DNA of 64,000 nucleotides from Epiperipatus broadwayi (taxonomy: Eukaryota > Onychophora > Udeonychophora > Euonychophora > Peripatidae), in contig JAQFVV010000350.1 in the NCBI GenBank assembly GCA_028023455.1, forward strand, positions 62,001 to 126,000, read 5' to 3'. Position 1 is the first letter of the stretch. Each line of letters begins with the position of its first letter. The notes under the pieces were generated by a model that had not been told where the DNA came from, searched no databases, and was given only the letters and a program-made list of their open reading frames with translations. The position numbers and the translations under genes were made by a program. This document shows positions 52,851 to 64,000 of the stretch, in pieces.

Positions 52851-53283
52851 CATTACTAAATATTGTAAATATATAAGAAATCCAGTGTATGTTTGTATCT
52901 ATACATCATTAATAAAAAAATATATTATTAAAACATATCTAGACTCGTTTGTGTTTATATGAGTAATCCAGACTAAATACAACAGATTTAGTGCAGTTCG
53001 ATAAAATAAAAATTATTTATTTTTTCCATGACTGGAAAAAAAAGATTAAATAAGAAAATCTTGCCCCCGTAGATCGTTAGATTTTGTCATCATTCAGAAA
53101 AATTGACCACAAATGTTATTGTTGTGTCAATAAAATTTTATAAAATCAATCGAGAGCGGTTACTCTTAGATCAAAGACAGAACTCACCACCCCAAGTGGA
53201 TTGTTAGATTTTGTCTTTATTAGATATTTACAGTTATGCAAACAGTAGCTCATCATATAAACGGTCATAACTTTTGAGTCGAA

Positions 53284-54054
53284 TTGCTAACAAAGTTTGA
53301 ATCGGCTTTGTTTCAAGCAACTCTAACAGAATCAACAGCTAGTCAAGCAAAGCCATTGAAAAAAATAAGTTATAATATTCAAAGTATTGAGCAGAATACG
53401 AGGTTGGTCAAGCACCCAGCTAACAGCTCAAATAAATCAACAACAATGAGAAAAGCATTGTTACAAATATAATTAACCGATGCATGCACACATAGAATGC
53501 AAAAACCATTATAGTGTGTGTACATATTGCGAGCGTGTAGGTAGCTAATGATGGAATGGATGAATCTATTCAAAAATCAAAAAAGGCAATTTGAAGTCAA
53601 AAACACAAATTGCCCTCATAAACAACATGAGAAATAGTAACTATAGAGTTATTATTAATGTTACGCCAGTCATAATGGAACTGGACACAGCATCTGCAGT
53701 CTATAGTGTCCAACAAGACCTGGTGTATTATTAATTAATAGGAGTAATAAATTTCAGCTGCATCCTAGCAGCAAATCGATAACTGGTTACCAGGGCAATC
53801 AAATAACACTCTTGGGACAGACAAGAGTCAAAGTTACGATGCCTAATAAGACTATATATCTACCACTGGTTGTAGCACTAGGTGAATATGGTAGTTTATT
53901 AGGCCATAACTGGTTCAGTCACTTGGGATTTGCAGTGACAAAAGTGAATCAGCTCACAACTAAAAGTAATTTAAAAAGAGTTTACCCAGAAGTAATTAAT
54001 AATGCAGGTTTGATCCCTAAAATAATGCACATAACTACAAGTGCATCAAGATAG
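53284..54054 (+). pseudogene. gag end and retropepsin remnant of the LTR element
   Basis: 53284-53472 is an open gag-like stretch. A possible decayed zinc-knuckle fragment (VCTYCERVGS) follows near 53510. A retropepsin then appears: IMELDTASAVYSVQQDL around 53684, where LDTA is the active-site Asp motif (usually DTG, DSG or DTA). After a frameshift come LPLVVALGEYGSLLGHNW and FSHLG at 53812-54054, equivalent to the LLGRxW end of Gypsy proteases. This aspartic protease would cut the gag polyprotein. Pol is deleted downstream. Confidence 0.7.
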
Positions 54055-54507
54055 ATAGGTACTTATTTTCTATGCTGCATGTTCAAGGGCACCACCAAAA
54101 TGGGTTGCTGCAATGGTGATTGGACTTAAAGAGCTTCAAACAGGTGATTAAAATTGATGACCATCATTGTCACAAGAAGCAACTTAGGTTAAATAAACCC
54201 TACAGTTCCACGACCAGCTATTAGAAAAGCCTCACCAGGTAAAAATAAATGGCAAGCCAATAGTGAACTGTCATCACCAGCTGCATGAATTTACAGTTCC
54301 AAACCAGCTATCAGCAAAACCTCGTCAGATGAAACAGTTGCAATTTACTAGTAATAAATTATTAGCATGTTGTAATGGACCTTCCAAATGATGACATTAG
54401 TGGGTGTACTGAGAATATCAAGTCAGAAGAAGCAACAAAGTGAAGATGTCTTTCAACACACCTGCATAACTTTATTCTCCACGTCTAATTTTAGTCAGGG
54501 GAGGGGA

Positions 54508-55235
54508 TGTCATATATCATCTTGTCTTCAAATAATGGACTAATCCAGATTACTTTATCATGATCGGATTGAGCTTTCATTGCTGCTAACCAATGCATAT
54601 ACATAAATAATGCATAGCCAATAGGCAATTATGCTCACTGAATCCGAATGTTTCTGTTAAGGTTGGGGATTTGGCAATAAGTAATCAGCCTTTTTGAAGA
54701 TAAGGCAGAGAACAACTGTCAAACCTGAATGACTATGTGCATTCGCCAGAGAACAATTGTTAAACCTGAATAACTAGCCTTATTATCCTTATGCAGTTGA
54801 AGGAAACTCCTGCTAAGCTGAACAACAGTGACTGTTCTTCAGACTATAGCTATTTAAGCTAAGGGTTAATACAGCTAGGTAAGTCCACATTTAGGACTAG
54901 AAGCTGCCAGAATCAAAGCGGACTCAAGGCAAGCTGTAAATACAGCCAGAAAAGTTGCTGTACCTACTCATGAGGCAGGCTGTCAAGTACAACTGGAAGT
55001 GTGTAGAGAAATATCTAAGGGCACATACAGTCCCTTCTTCAATAGTTCACATTAGAACTGGTAGCTGTATCCTGCAAGAGACTTAGCAGGCAGTGTATAG
55101 CCATCATTACTAAATCTGTAAATATTGTATATTAGAAATCGAGTGTATATTTGCATCTATATATTACCAAATATATTATTAAAACGTATCTATACTCATT
55201 TGTGTTTATATGAGTAATTCAGACTAAATACAGCA
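54508..55235 (+). repeat. 3' LTR of the element
   Basis: 728 bp, TGTCATAT to CAGCA, preceded by the polypurine tract. Parts (CAGCCTTTTTGAAGATAAGG, AACCTGAAT) resemble the solo LTR at 4489-5129 read on its - strand. Confidence 0.88.
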
Positions 55236-56135
55236 ATTTCTTAAATAACATCATTACTATGGTATTTTCCCAAGAATTTAATCATCTTTGTCATTTAGAT
55301 ATTTGGCACATAGTGTAGACAAAAAAAATTTCTATTATTTCATTTGATTTTTTAAAATTATCATTTTCATGAAACTTTTCCATTCTTCATAGATTTAATT
55401 ACATATCTAATCTTTTTATTAAAATACTTGACATTCAACACATTTTATAACTATTTTAGTTTATTATATAGCTTTTTTGTAGAATTCTTTCACATACTTT
55501 ATAATATCTTCACTTATTTTAGCATTAATGTTTTATATATATATAACGCTAAAACAACATTTCCCTTAATATCAAGAAGTACATTATACTTTTGAGGATT
55601 TTGTTCTTTTTTATTGCTTTTTTTTTTAGCAACTCATGGTTATATTTTCTTATATCGTCATTGATTTTATACTTTTCTTCAGAATTTTAGATATTTAATA
55701 TTTCTCAATGGATATTTTTTAAGTTGTATTTCTTTTTTTTTTTTTTATACATTACCTTATTTCAGATGAAAATTTAATAGTTAATTGTTACTGTACTGGC
55801 TATCCTAAAACTGTACTGACTATCCTAAATCTGTTAATATTTTAAAGCAATTTGTAAATTCCACTTTCATGTTTAGTATTTTTAAAGTTGAGAAATATCA
55901 TCTGCTAATGCTATTTTTCTTAATAGATTTGATCTCTAGCTTTGTCCTAAAACATATACTGTATTACATTTTATTAATTAATGATAATTTCTTGTATTGA
56001 ATCTATTAAATGTGTAAATGTTGAAAAACTGTACATACTTTCTGCTAGTCAAAATATAATCTTAATTCTTCTGTTCTTTCATTTGGAAGGTTTCATGATC
56101 ATTCACCTTTGAAAAAAGAACTCATAATACGTGGA

Positions 56136-56832
56136 TTTTTTTCCAAATATGTTTTAAATCATGCATATATGTAGAGAATAAAAGGAACCAGTAAATAAAT
56201 CACATTTTCTATCTAAAATCTGTGTTGTTCATAAGTATCAAAAGCAGTCCTCTAAGACATGTTACAGGCATATAAACATTTTTATGTGCCTTCAAGCTAT
56301 ACTAAACAATTTTTTGAAATGCAAAATGACGAAAATAAAAGAAATATTGACAGCAAAGAGAATTTAAAACAACTGGACAAAGTATTATACATTTGTATGA
56401 AACTCCATGAGTTTGATTTACAATGACAGGTTGTCTAATAAAACAATCATTTCGGTTTTTTTTTTTTTTAACAAAGCATGCATTCACAGAAAAATATTTC
56501 AGAGATTATAGAAAACAAGTGGTAATGAAGTTATAACAAAGAATGCAGTATGTGTTTAGAAAATAGTCTGATCTGCTTTTAAATAATAAAATCCTTTATA
56601 AAGGGAAGTTTTGACACAATTCACTTCATGTCTTGAACATATGAAGACATTCAACTTGAAAATAAGCTTGAATGTGCAGAATTAAATAATCATGAACGAT
56701 CGCAAAAAGTTTATTTACCATTGATATGACATATCTTTAAATTAAAACTATAAGTCATACTGCAATTACTCTCTTGGAAAGAATTCTTTCGAAAAAAAAA
56801 CTTACATTGTAACATAACAGGAAAGTAAAACA
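56136..56832. other. AT-rich DNA
   Basis: No gene or recognisable repeat; a T12 run near 56457. Confidence 0.4.
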
Positions 56833-56840
56833 ATCTACAC

Positions 56841-57246
56841 CAGGGGTGGGAAAACTTAAAAGTAGCATGATCGACTTTTATATTTATTATCTATTGGTGA
56901 TCGACTTTTTGCGTAATAAGAGAATAAATAACATCTTATAAAATTTAAAATTTGTTTATTCATTATTATTTATTATATATTTTTGTTACGTTGACAGAAA
57001 TAAGCTACAAAGTCATTTAAGATGCCATAGTATTTGAGACAAAATGTTCAATGAGGAGTAAAGGCAAGAAGTGCGCACCCATACAGAAATAGCACTGTCT
57101 AACCATCACTCACCTCAGTTATAGAATTTTTAAATGTAAAAATAAAGATTCGGAATTCAGGCAACTGCAATCTAATGGCAGAAACACCTGCGATTGAATG
57201 TCAAGCTGCTACCGGTCGATCGCAATGGACTGTTTGCCCGCCCCTG
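56841..57246. mobile_element. hAT-type MITE
   Basis: 406 bp with TIRs CAGGGGTGGGAAAACTT at left and, reverse-complemented at right, CAGGGGCGGGCAAACAG, typical of hAT elements. The flanks are 8-bp near-duplications, ATCTACAC (56833-56840) and GTCTGCAC (57247-57254), matching at 6 of 8 positions. Subterminal GATCGAC motifs occur at both ends. No transposase. Confidence 0.82.
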
Positions 57247-57254
57247 GTCTGCAC

Positions 57255-57779
57255 ATTCATATACAGTATATTAATATAGAATAGGTGTGTATATATTTAT
57301 AGATATAAAATCATCATGGGCATATATATATATGTACATTAAAATGGAATTATACTTAAATAAAAATAATAGTTGTGACTTCAGGCATGTCGAAATAAAG
57401 AAAATATTTGCATTCAGTTTAGAAGGATATAAAACATGGATAAATATATAATCAAGATGTATATTAATAATTATCAATTAATGACTAAAATTTTCTTTTA
57501 AATAGTAGAATTTGGAAAAGCAGACCGTATATGGTCATCCTTGATTAAGGATTACTAGGCACTCCATTACTCCAGAAAAACGAATGGAGTGAAAGGGGAT
57601 ATGTAAACCCCAAATACATAGTCCATGGGTTCAACTCCTGATTTAACAAATATCCTTACTTCTAGAAGTACCAAAGCAATATTAAGGTTTACTACAAATC
57701 ACTTGTCCTTATGTTATTTTGTGTAAGTCTGGTGGCTTTTTAAGCTGTGTTAAAAAATATGTGTATAAAGTTTATTAAA
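57255..57779. other. AT-rich DNA
   Basis: No gene. GGGTTCAACTCC at about 57628-57640 fits a tRNA B-box, with no clear A-box upstream; possible SINE remnant. Confidence 0.35.
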
Positions 57780-58990
57780 GATTATTACATTCACCCTCAT
57801 CTTTCACTTTTGACATTATGTATACTAGTGCTATTCCAGCTCATGAATCTTCAACCAGGAAAGTTAAGCAGGCCTAACAAGACATAGCAAATTGGGTCAA
57901 TTGACAAGATCATTTAAAAGGATTTGTTTAGCAGTTTTAATTCAATAGGAGAGTTGGAAGAATGGCCTCAATGCCACAAGCCAGCATTTGTAAATTTGAC
58001 AGAACCTTACACATTTGCCTTTACTTATGAAATGGTAACAGTGAAGATGCTGTTAAAAATGCCACTTAGTTTTGTTTCATTGGCCAGTAAGTCATAGAAA
58101 TCTGAACAGGATAAGTGAACTCGACATTACAAAAAAAATATGTATAAAGAATTTTTTTTTTAATCCTTATCAAAATATCTCACTCAGTTCTATGTCAGAA
58201 ACAAGGGAAAAATTACGAGTGAGAATTAAAGATTTTGACATTGTGCTATGAAACATGATGAAACCCTTTCTTTATTGCAATGTTATAGAGAAAGCTCTTC
58301 TCAATCAAGTTCAACCATTTAAAACAAGTAATAGCCATAACTGATTTTTTATACAATGGAACTATTAAATGAGGAATAGCTCACTAAGTAGTCTTAGATC
58401 AGGCTAAAGAATTTAAAAAAACTTTGTGTCAGACAATCTGCATGGACCAATTTATAAAAGTACAGGCTCAAAAAAAGGCTTAAGAAAACAACTTGAAGAA
58501 AAACTTGTTACCACTATAGAGTTGTATATCACATTGCGCATAAATGAGACAGAAAAGTCAGACATGTCACAATTGTGATTATAACCACATCTTGGACCAA
58601 GGGAGATCATCACTATGAAGACCAGAAATGCATAAGTTTCACAAAGCATTCAGATAGTCACCAAAGCTTTGTCAGGATAATAACTGTGTATGCACATTCT
58701 TTTCCAAAGTGTAAAAGCAATGTTAGAAAGAGTCCCAGGAAAATCTAATATTCTATTAAATAAAGCTGCCACTTATATCAATTTCACAAACTAATATCTG
58801 AATCCTATACATGTGCTGAAATTAAAAAATACAAGATTTCATTGCATACTATTAAATAATGTATATGCAAACATCACAATGTAAGAACACATGAATGAAA
58901 GGAACTTGGTGGTATGATGATGCAACTTTCTGGTGATTTCTCAGAAAGTTTTATATTTATTCAATAATAAGATTTACACTTATTTAATTT
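57780..58990 (+). pseudogene. decayed Gypsy gag (family D)
   Basis: On the + strand, broken frames give MASMPQASICKFDRTLHIC near 57963 and, near 58380-58440, DQAKEFKKTLCQTICMDQF. Near 58561 comes CHNCDYNHILDQG, followed by clustered Cys and His codons, resembling the C-x2-C...H zinc-knuckle region of Gypsy gag. Stops are frequent. It probably belongs with the pol remnant at 63440-64000, the two being separated by the RTE-like insertion. Confidence 0.5.
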
Positions 58991-58999
58991 TTTTTATTC

Positions 59000-59777
59000 C
59001 AATATTAATAACTTAATCATATTGTACATATTATACTTCATTATATACAACCCATTATTTTAATTTTTCATACTTACATTGTTTATTCAATAAAATTTTA
59101 TAAGTCATTAGCATGCATTTGCACTATATTTTAATGTTAGATATCTATAAAAAAAACCAAGCACATAGTTTATTCCACTAGAAAAATGTTTTAGGAAATT
59201 TCCCAATAGTACACTTATTTAGAAGAGCTTTCAAATGATGAAATTTGTTAAGAGTTAACAATTTGATACATAATTTTATGAAATATTAAATATAACTAGT
59301 ACATCTTTCATACTGAGCGATACATTTTCTGTAATGAACATGCATTTCAAAGGTAATCATTTTTATAGAAAGAGCAAAAAGCTGAAAATACAAAATTTAT
59401 ATTTAGATATATACATTTCAAAATGTATTCAACTGAATGCAATAAAAGGATCTTGAGTAAGAAGAGGTTTATAATATGCTTTTATTATTCAAAATATTTG
59501 ACTCAGTTAATCAATGAAATATATAACAATATGTTAAAAGTTACTGGTTGCCCACAGAAATTTAATTTTAAAGTTGGTTCTATTTCTAGTGGTAAGAATA
59601 CTTGACGTTTTCTTAATTTGAACTGACCACAATCAAAAACAATTTTCGAATAGTACTGTTGATCAGTTATGAATTTGTAGTTAAGTAACAAATCCCATGA
59701 CCGTCCAAATAAAAAAAAAAAACAGATTAGTAAAATGTATTAAAAAAATATCTGTTAATATATATATATATATTGGT
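59000..59777. other. AT-rich DNA before the RTE insertion
   Basis: No supported gene. A 62-codon open frame on the - strand (59503-59691) matches nothing I know. Confidence 0.4.
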
Positions 59778-59790
59778 ATTAAAAAAATAT

Positions 59791-61307
59791 ATGAATTATA
59801 ATTGCATCATTTCCTGGAGCCTTTCCTTTCTTCATACACTTAATTGCATGTCTCACTTCTTCATTTAAAATTCTGGGCAATTCGGAAGATGTAATAGATA
59901 TAGGAGGTACTTGTTCCTTATTACTATATAATTCTTGATAAAAATCTACCAATTTCATGATGTCATCTCTCTTTTTAGTAATAATTACATCTTTTTTTCT
60001 TATTGCAGATATAAATTTCCTACCAATACCAAAATGTTGTTTAACATTTTTGAGACTTTTATTTTCTTCTTCAGCTTTCCTTGCTATTTCACTGTTATAC
60101 TTTCTTATATCATTTTCAACTCTTTTCCGTACCATTTTACAAAATTCGAGATATTCAATTCTTTTTAATACATCATTTTTGTATATCTTCATATTCCTTC
60201 TTTTCTTCATAAATTCTCTAGTCTCAGTAGAAATTTTATTAGTCAATTGCTGCTTTTTTCTACCAGCTATGTTTGTTGCAGTTTTTAAAAGTGTATCAGT
60301 TATTTTCATATTAATTTCATTCAAATCTGAATCATGTTCAAAATCTCCTAACACTTGAAACCTATTTGTAAGTTCTAATTTAAATTCATTAGAATGTTTC
60401 TGAAGATTAGGAATATCAACTGTAAATATTGTTTTTCTTAATAATTTTTGTCTCTCTAGTTTTACATTAACACGTAACTTACACCTTAATAGTCGATGAT
60501 CACTTCCTGTGTTAAATTTATTAAGAACATTACAATCTTGAAATATGTATTTTCTGTTAGTCAAAATATAATCCAATTCTGCTGTACCTTCATTTGGATG
60601 CTTCCATGTCCATTTCCTTTTAACATTTTTCTCAAAAAATGAATTCATAATATAAAGTTTTTCTTTTTCTGCAAACTCCACAAGTCTATGTCCTCTCTCA
60701 TTTCTATTACCATAACCAAAATTACCTACAGCAATTTTATCTTTCATTTGTCTACCAATTCTAGCATTAAAGTCTCCCATAACAATTTTAAAATGTTGTT
60801 TACTCTGATCAAAAGCCTTTTGTACATCCATATAAAAATCTTCTACTACTTCATCACTATGAGAACTTGGGGCATAAACCTGAATTATCTGCATTTGGTA
60901 TCTGCTATTAAGTTGTATAACTAATCTTGCCACTCTGTATTGTTCTTCCACTTTTTATTTATAATGAATCCTACTCCACTTGTATTTCCAATAAAGGTGC
61001 CTTTATAATAGAGTATATGTCCACTTTTTAAATCAATTGTTTCTTCTCCTTTTCTTCTAACTTCACAATTTCCAATAATGTCCCATTTAATATAAGACAG
61101 TTCTTGTTCTAATTCTTGCAATCTTCCTTCACTTGAAAGTGATCTGTAGTTGTAAGTACCTAAATAAAAAGTCGTCATCAAATGGCAGCCTGGGTCCGCA
61201 GTCAGGTGATTCTTAGCACCCTCCGCCTTCGGCCACCAACCGCTGCCTTGGTTGGTGACTTTACAGCCTCCTGGGAATAAGGGCCATGCTTTATTTTTGT
61301 CTGTCAT
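59791..61307 (-). pseudogene. RTE-like endonuclease, inverted 5' half
   Basis: Two overlapping frames on the - strand (61307-60921 and 60951-59791) together give an almost complete apurinic-type endonuclease. They contain TYNYRSLSSEGRLQELEQEL, a C-E-V-R-R metal-site segment, VYAPSS, MGDFNARIG and GSDHRLL, followed by a linker rich in Lys and Glu. The copy stops at KKGKAPGNDAIIIH, just before the reverse transcriptase proper, where the inversion breaks it. One frameshift near 60930 separates the frames. This half is far less decayed than copies 1 and 3. Confidence 0.88.
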
Positions 61308-61624
61308 AATTGTATATATGTATTGGAAAAATATTTATCATTTACACAAACATTCATTCTGCCTTATCAGGCACTGAGAAGAAAGAGCATGGTGTTTCTT
61401 GATCTTAAACTCAGAGGTAAAAAGCCAATAAACTCACCACGCTGGCTAATGCGTGTTGGTGAGCAGCCCATCCATGTTCATATACTATATGAATAATCAC
61501 ATAGTAATAACAGCTGCAATGACAAGAACGTATGGAGTGGACATTAGGAATTTGCCCTGCTCGGTTTCTTTAAGGCCTCCAAGAGGAATCAAAGGGTCTC
61601 CTTTCAGTTAATAGCAAACTATTA

Positions 61625-62976
61625 ACCAAATGTCTAAATGATAAAGATGTACCGGAAGATTGGAAGAATGCAGTAATAATATTAATATTTAAAAAAGGTG
61701 ATAAAGAAGATATTAGAAATTACAGACCTATCAGCCTTTTATCAGTTTTATATAAAAATTTTACAAAGATAATTACAACTCGTCTACAGAGAACTTTGGA
61801 TTTCCACCAACCAAGAGAACAAGCTGGATTTAAAAGTGGTTTTAGTACAATAGATCATATCCAGGTATTGAGAGAAGTCATAGAAAGGACAAACGAATAT
61901 GAGTTGTCATTATGTTTTGGATTTGTAGATTATGAAAAGGCATTCGATTCTATACACATTTCTTCGGTGATTAAAGCATTGGATCATCAAGGTATAGATC
62001 CAGGATATTGTCATATTTTAAAGAATATTTATAAAAATGCAACAGCAACAATTAGATTACATAATGATACTGGAAAAATCAACATTGAGAAGACAAGGTG
62101 ACTCCATATCTCCAAAACTCTTTACAGCAGTGCTGCAAGAAGTATTTTGTGGATTAAAATGGGAAACTAAAGGAGTGAAAGGAAATGGAGAGTATTTAAG
62201 TCATTTAGATTTTGCAGATGATGTAGTTGTTTTTGCAAATAATGCTTCAGAGCTGCAGGAAATGTTGCAGGAGTTAGCAGATGAAAGTAGAAAGGTAGGA
62301 CTAAAGATAAATGTTAAAAAGACTAAAGTAATGTTTAATCGATTTGCTCAAAATATGAAAATAAAGATTGATTATGAAGAATTAGAAGAAGTTAACAGTT
62401 ACAAATACCTTGGTCAGATTATTAATACAGATGGAAACATAATGGAGGGAATTAATCATAGAATTAAACTTGGTTGGAGTGCTTTTGGTAGAAATAACTT
62501 GATACTAAAAGGAAATATGCCTATGTGTTTGAAAAGGATGGTTTTTAACAAATGTGTTTTACCAGTTTTTACTTATGGATCTGAGACTTGGACACTTAAT
62601 AGAAGAGCAATACGGAGACTTCAGACCACTCAAAGGAGTATGGAGAGATGTATGTTGGGAGTAACAAGAAGAGATCGAAAACGCAATGTATGGGTAAGAC
62701 AACAAACAGGTGTTACTGACCTTATTGAAAAAATTTAAAAAATTGAAATGGAGTTGGGCTGGACATATTGCTAGAAGAGATGATAATAGATTGACAATTG
62801 AAATTTTAAACTGGATTCCAAAAGATTGTAAACGACCCAGAAAGAGACCACATGTGAGATGGATGGATGAAATAAGAAAATGTGCAGGGGTGTTGTGGAG
62901 AAGAGAAGCTAAAGATCAGAGAAGATGGATTAAACTTGGAGAGACCTTCATCCTGCAGTGGATTGATAATGGTTGA
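61625..62976 (+). pseudogene. RTE-like reverse transcriptase and C-terminus, 3' half
   Basis: The reading continues from KCLNDKDVPEDWKNAV and NYRPISLLS to FVDYEKAFDSI (motif A), RQGDSISPKLFTAVLQEVF (motif B) and LDFADDVVVFA, with the FADD catalytic Asp pair. A C-terminal region follows (WTLNRRAIRRLQ, MERCMLGVTRRDRKRN, WSWAGHIARR). Catalytic Asp residues are intact. Frameshifts near 62095 and 62735 break the frame. The start codon and endonuclease are on the inverted segment, so the copy is dead on arrival. Confidence 0.9.
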
Positions 62977-62997
62977 TGATGATGATTAAAAAAATAT

Positions 62998-63439
62998 TTA
63001 AAAACATTTCAAAGATTTTACCACAGCAATGAACCAACACATTGCATTAATGCTTAAAAAACATGATTGTTAAATATATTTATTTACTATAAGACAGACT
63101 ATTGTTCAACATATTGTAGAATTACCATAAATACTAGCGCCAATATTTTTAAATAGATTATTAACAGTATTATTTTTTTAATAAAAATTAGGATATTTAA
63201 TTAAAAATGATTAAAAAATCTAAATATTTTTATTTACATATAAATTTTATTAATTATTGCAGTAATATTTCAGCAGTCTGTTCAATTTAGTGCAATAATA
63301 GAATATAATATATATATTAATTGTCACAAGGCTAATTAAAAAGTATCCTCATTTTTAAAATATATTTACAATCGGAATGTTTTTCTAAAAGTGGAATGAT
63401 TTGAAAATGTAAACATTTTCTTTCATATAAATTTTATTA
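62998..63439. other. AT-rich DNA
   Basis: No gene seen between the LINE and the downstream Gypsy remnant. Confidence 0.4.
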
Positions 63440-64000
63440 ATTATCAAAGTGATATGGCACTCCTCTAGATGAAGCATCTTGAGCTCTGCATTATCTGCGC
63501 ACCTGCATGAGACAGTCTTGGATTAGTTCATTAGGGATCAAGGTCTACATGAATGATATCAATATTGAGAATGAGAAGTACCTTTCACTTTTTAAAAACA
63601 TCTGGAAAATTAAAAGCCACAAAGGTTGACATAAGTCTGCATGAAGAAGCTAGATCTGTAAACTGAAAATCACAAGATACCTTACATGAAACAAAGGAAA
63701 GTGGAAAAATAAATAGATGCTCTAGTGTAGGAGATCACTCTAACTCCCATAGAGGGTTTAGAATGGTTTACCATTGTAATCATAATGAAACCAAATGGGA
63801 AGCTCTGAATCTTTGGCAATTACTACAGAACTATAAATAAGAGCTTAAACAAAAGTTTCTTGAGTACCAAATATACATGAAGTGTTGGTATTGATCAAAA
63901 AAAATGACATACTTAATGAAACAATCTAAATACCACCTTCATTAAATCAAAAATGACATACTTAATGAAACAATCTAAATACCACCTTTCATTAAATCTC
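63440..64000 (+). pseudogene. decayed Gypsy reverse transcriptase start (family D)
   Basis: Around 63725-63870 the + strand reads TPIEGLEWFTIVIIMKPNGK, then after a stop IFGNYYRTINKSLNKSF. This matches the start of Gypsy reverse transcriptases (S-x-W-x-x-P-I-V, K-P-N-G-x-x-R, DYR-x-x-N). It runs into a 49-bp tandem duplication at the window edge. The element probably continues beyond the window. Confidence 0.6.
63901..63998 (+). repeat. 49-bp tandem duplication
   Basis: AAAATGACATACTTAATG begins units at 63901 and 63950. The two are nearly identical, so the duplication is recent. Confidence 0.9.

Larger units (their letters stand above)
59791..62984 (+). mobile_element. RTE-like LINE with inverted 5' half (copy 2, twin-primed)
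   Basis: The segment 59791 to about 61611 is the 5' half of the element on the - strand; 61612-62984 is the 3' half on the + strand, ending (TGA)n. Together they cover about the same 3.2 kb as copy 1, lacking only about 35-40 bp at the break. A 13-bp exact duplication ATTAAAAAAATAT lies at 59778-59790 and 62985-62997. TAGCAAA at the internal junction (61612-61618) fits both the 5' end and the internal break point. Confidence 0.9.

Noticed and set aside
59503-59691. 62-codon open frame on the - strand beside the LINE
   Set aside because: Amino-acid composition is plausible, but I recognise no family and see no clear acceptor site.

Overview
The window looks like AT-rich intergenic and intronic DNA from an invertebrate animal. 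It has consensus GT/AG introns of more than 14 kb, very few coding bases, and dense layers of nested retrotransposons. A lophotrochozoan such as a cephalopod mollusc would fit: there is a short tRNA-Arg(TCT)-like SINE, and tRNA-derived SINEs of that kind are known from octopus. The species is inference only. No bacterial operon, CRISPR array or rRNA is present.

Host genes. The + strand carries the last three coding exons of a PDE2A-type cyclic-nucleotide phosphodiesterase (5913-6025, 20561-20706, 39167-39362). Splice sites and reading phases match. The introns are 14.5 kb and 18.5 kb, and a 3' UTR probably ends after an AATAAA at 41154. On the - strand, 49384-49670 is the last exon of an MFSD6-like transporter, so the two genes lie tail to tail. 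A small broken coding segment of unknown identity lies between them at about 45970-46622 (-).

Mobile elements by position. 4489-5129: solo LTR (family A). 6684-6783: tRNA-derived SINE with a 15-bp target-site duplication (TSD). 14486-15295: internally deleted family A copy. 16863-19627: young Ty3/Gypsy element (family C) with a rearranged 5' end. 19661-19879: long hairpin, MITE-like. 21442-26928: old Gypsy element on the - strand (family B). 28346-31545: near full-length RTE-like LINE on the - strand. 33546-34766: non-autonomous element with terminal inverted repeats (TIRs) and telomere-like repeats inside. 47315-47933: 619-bp composite repeat with an 11-bp flanking duplication. 49850-56135: decayed RTE-like copy interrupted by a family A LTR element (50873-55235). 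The 5' LTR of that element holds about 0.4 kb of GATA repeats and a 0.9-kb inverted 331-bp array. 56841-57246: hAT-type MITE. 57780-64000: decayed Gypsy element split by an RTE-like copy (59791-62984) whose 5' half is inverted, a twin-priming structure.

The host exons make one protein, the catalytic C-terminus of PDE2. Everything else is mobile DNA in several age layers, with exact TSDs giving the order of insertion. The long stretches between are AT-rich and show no supported gene.
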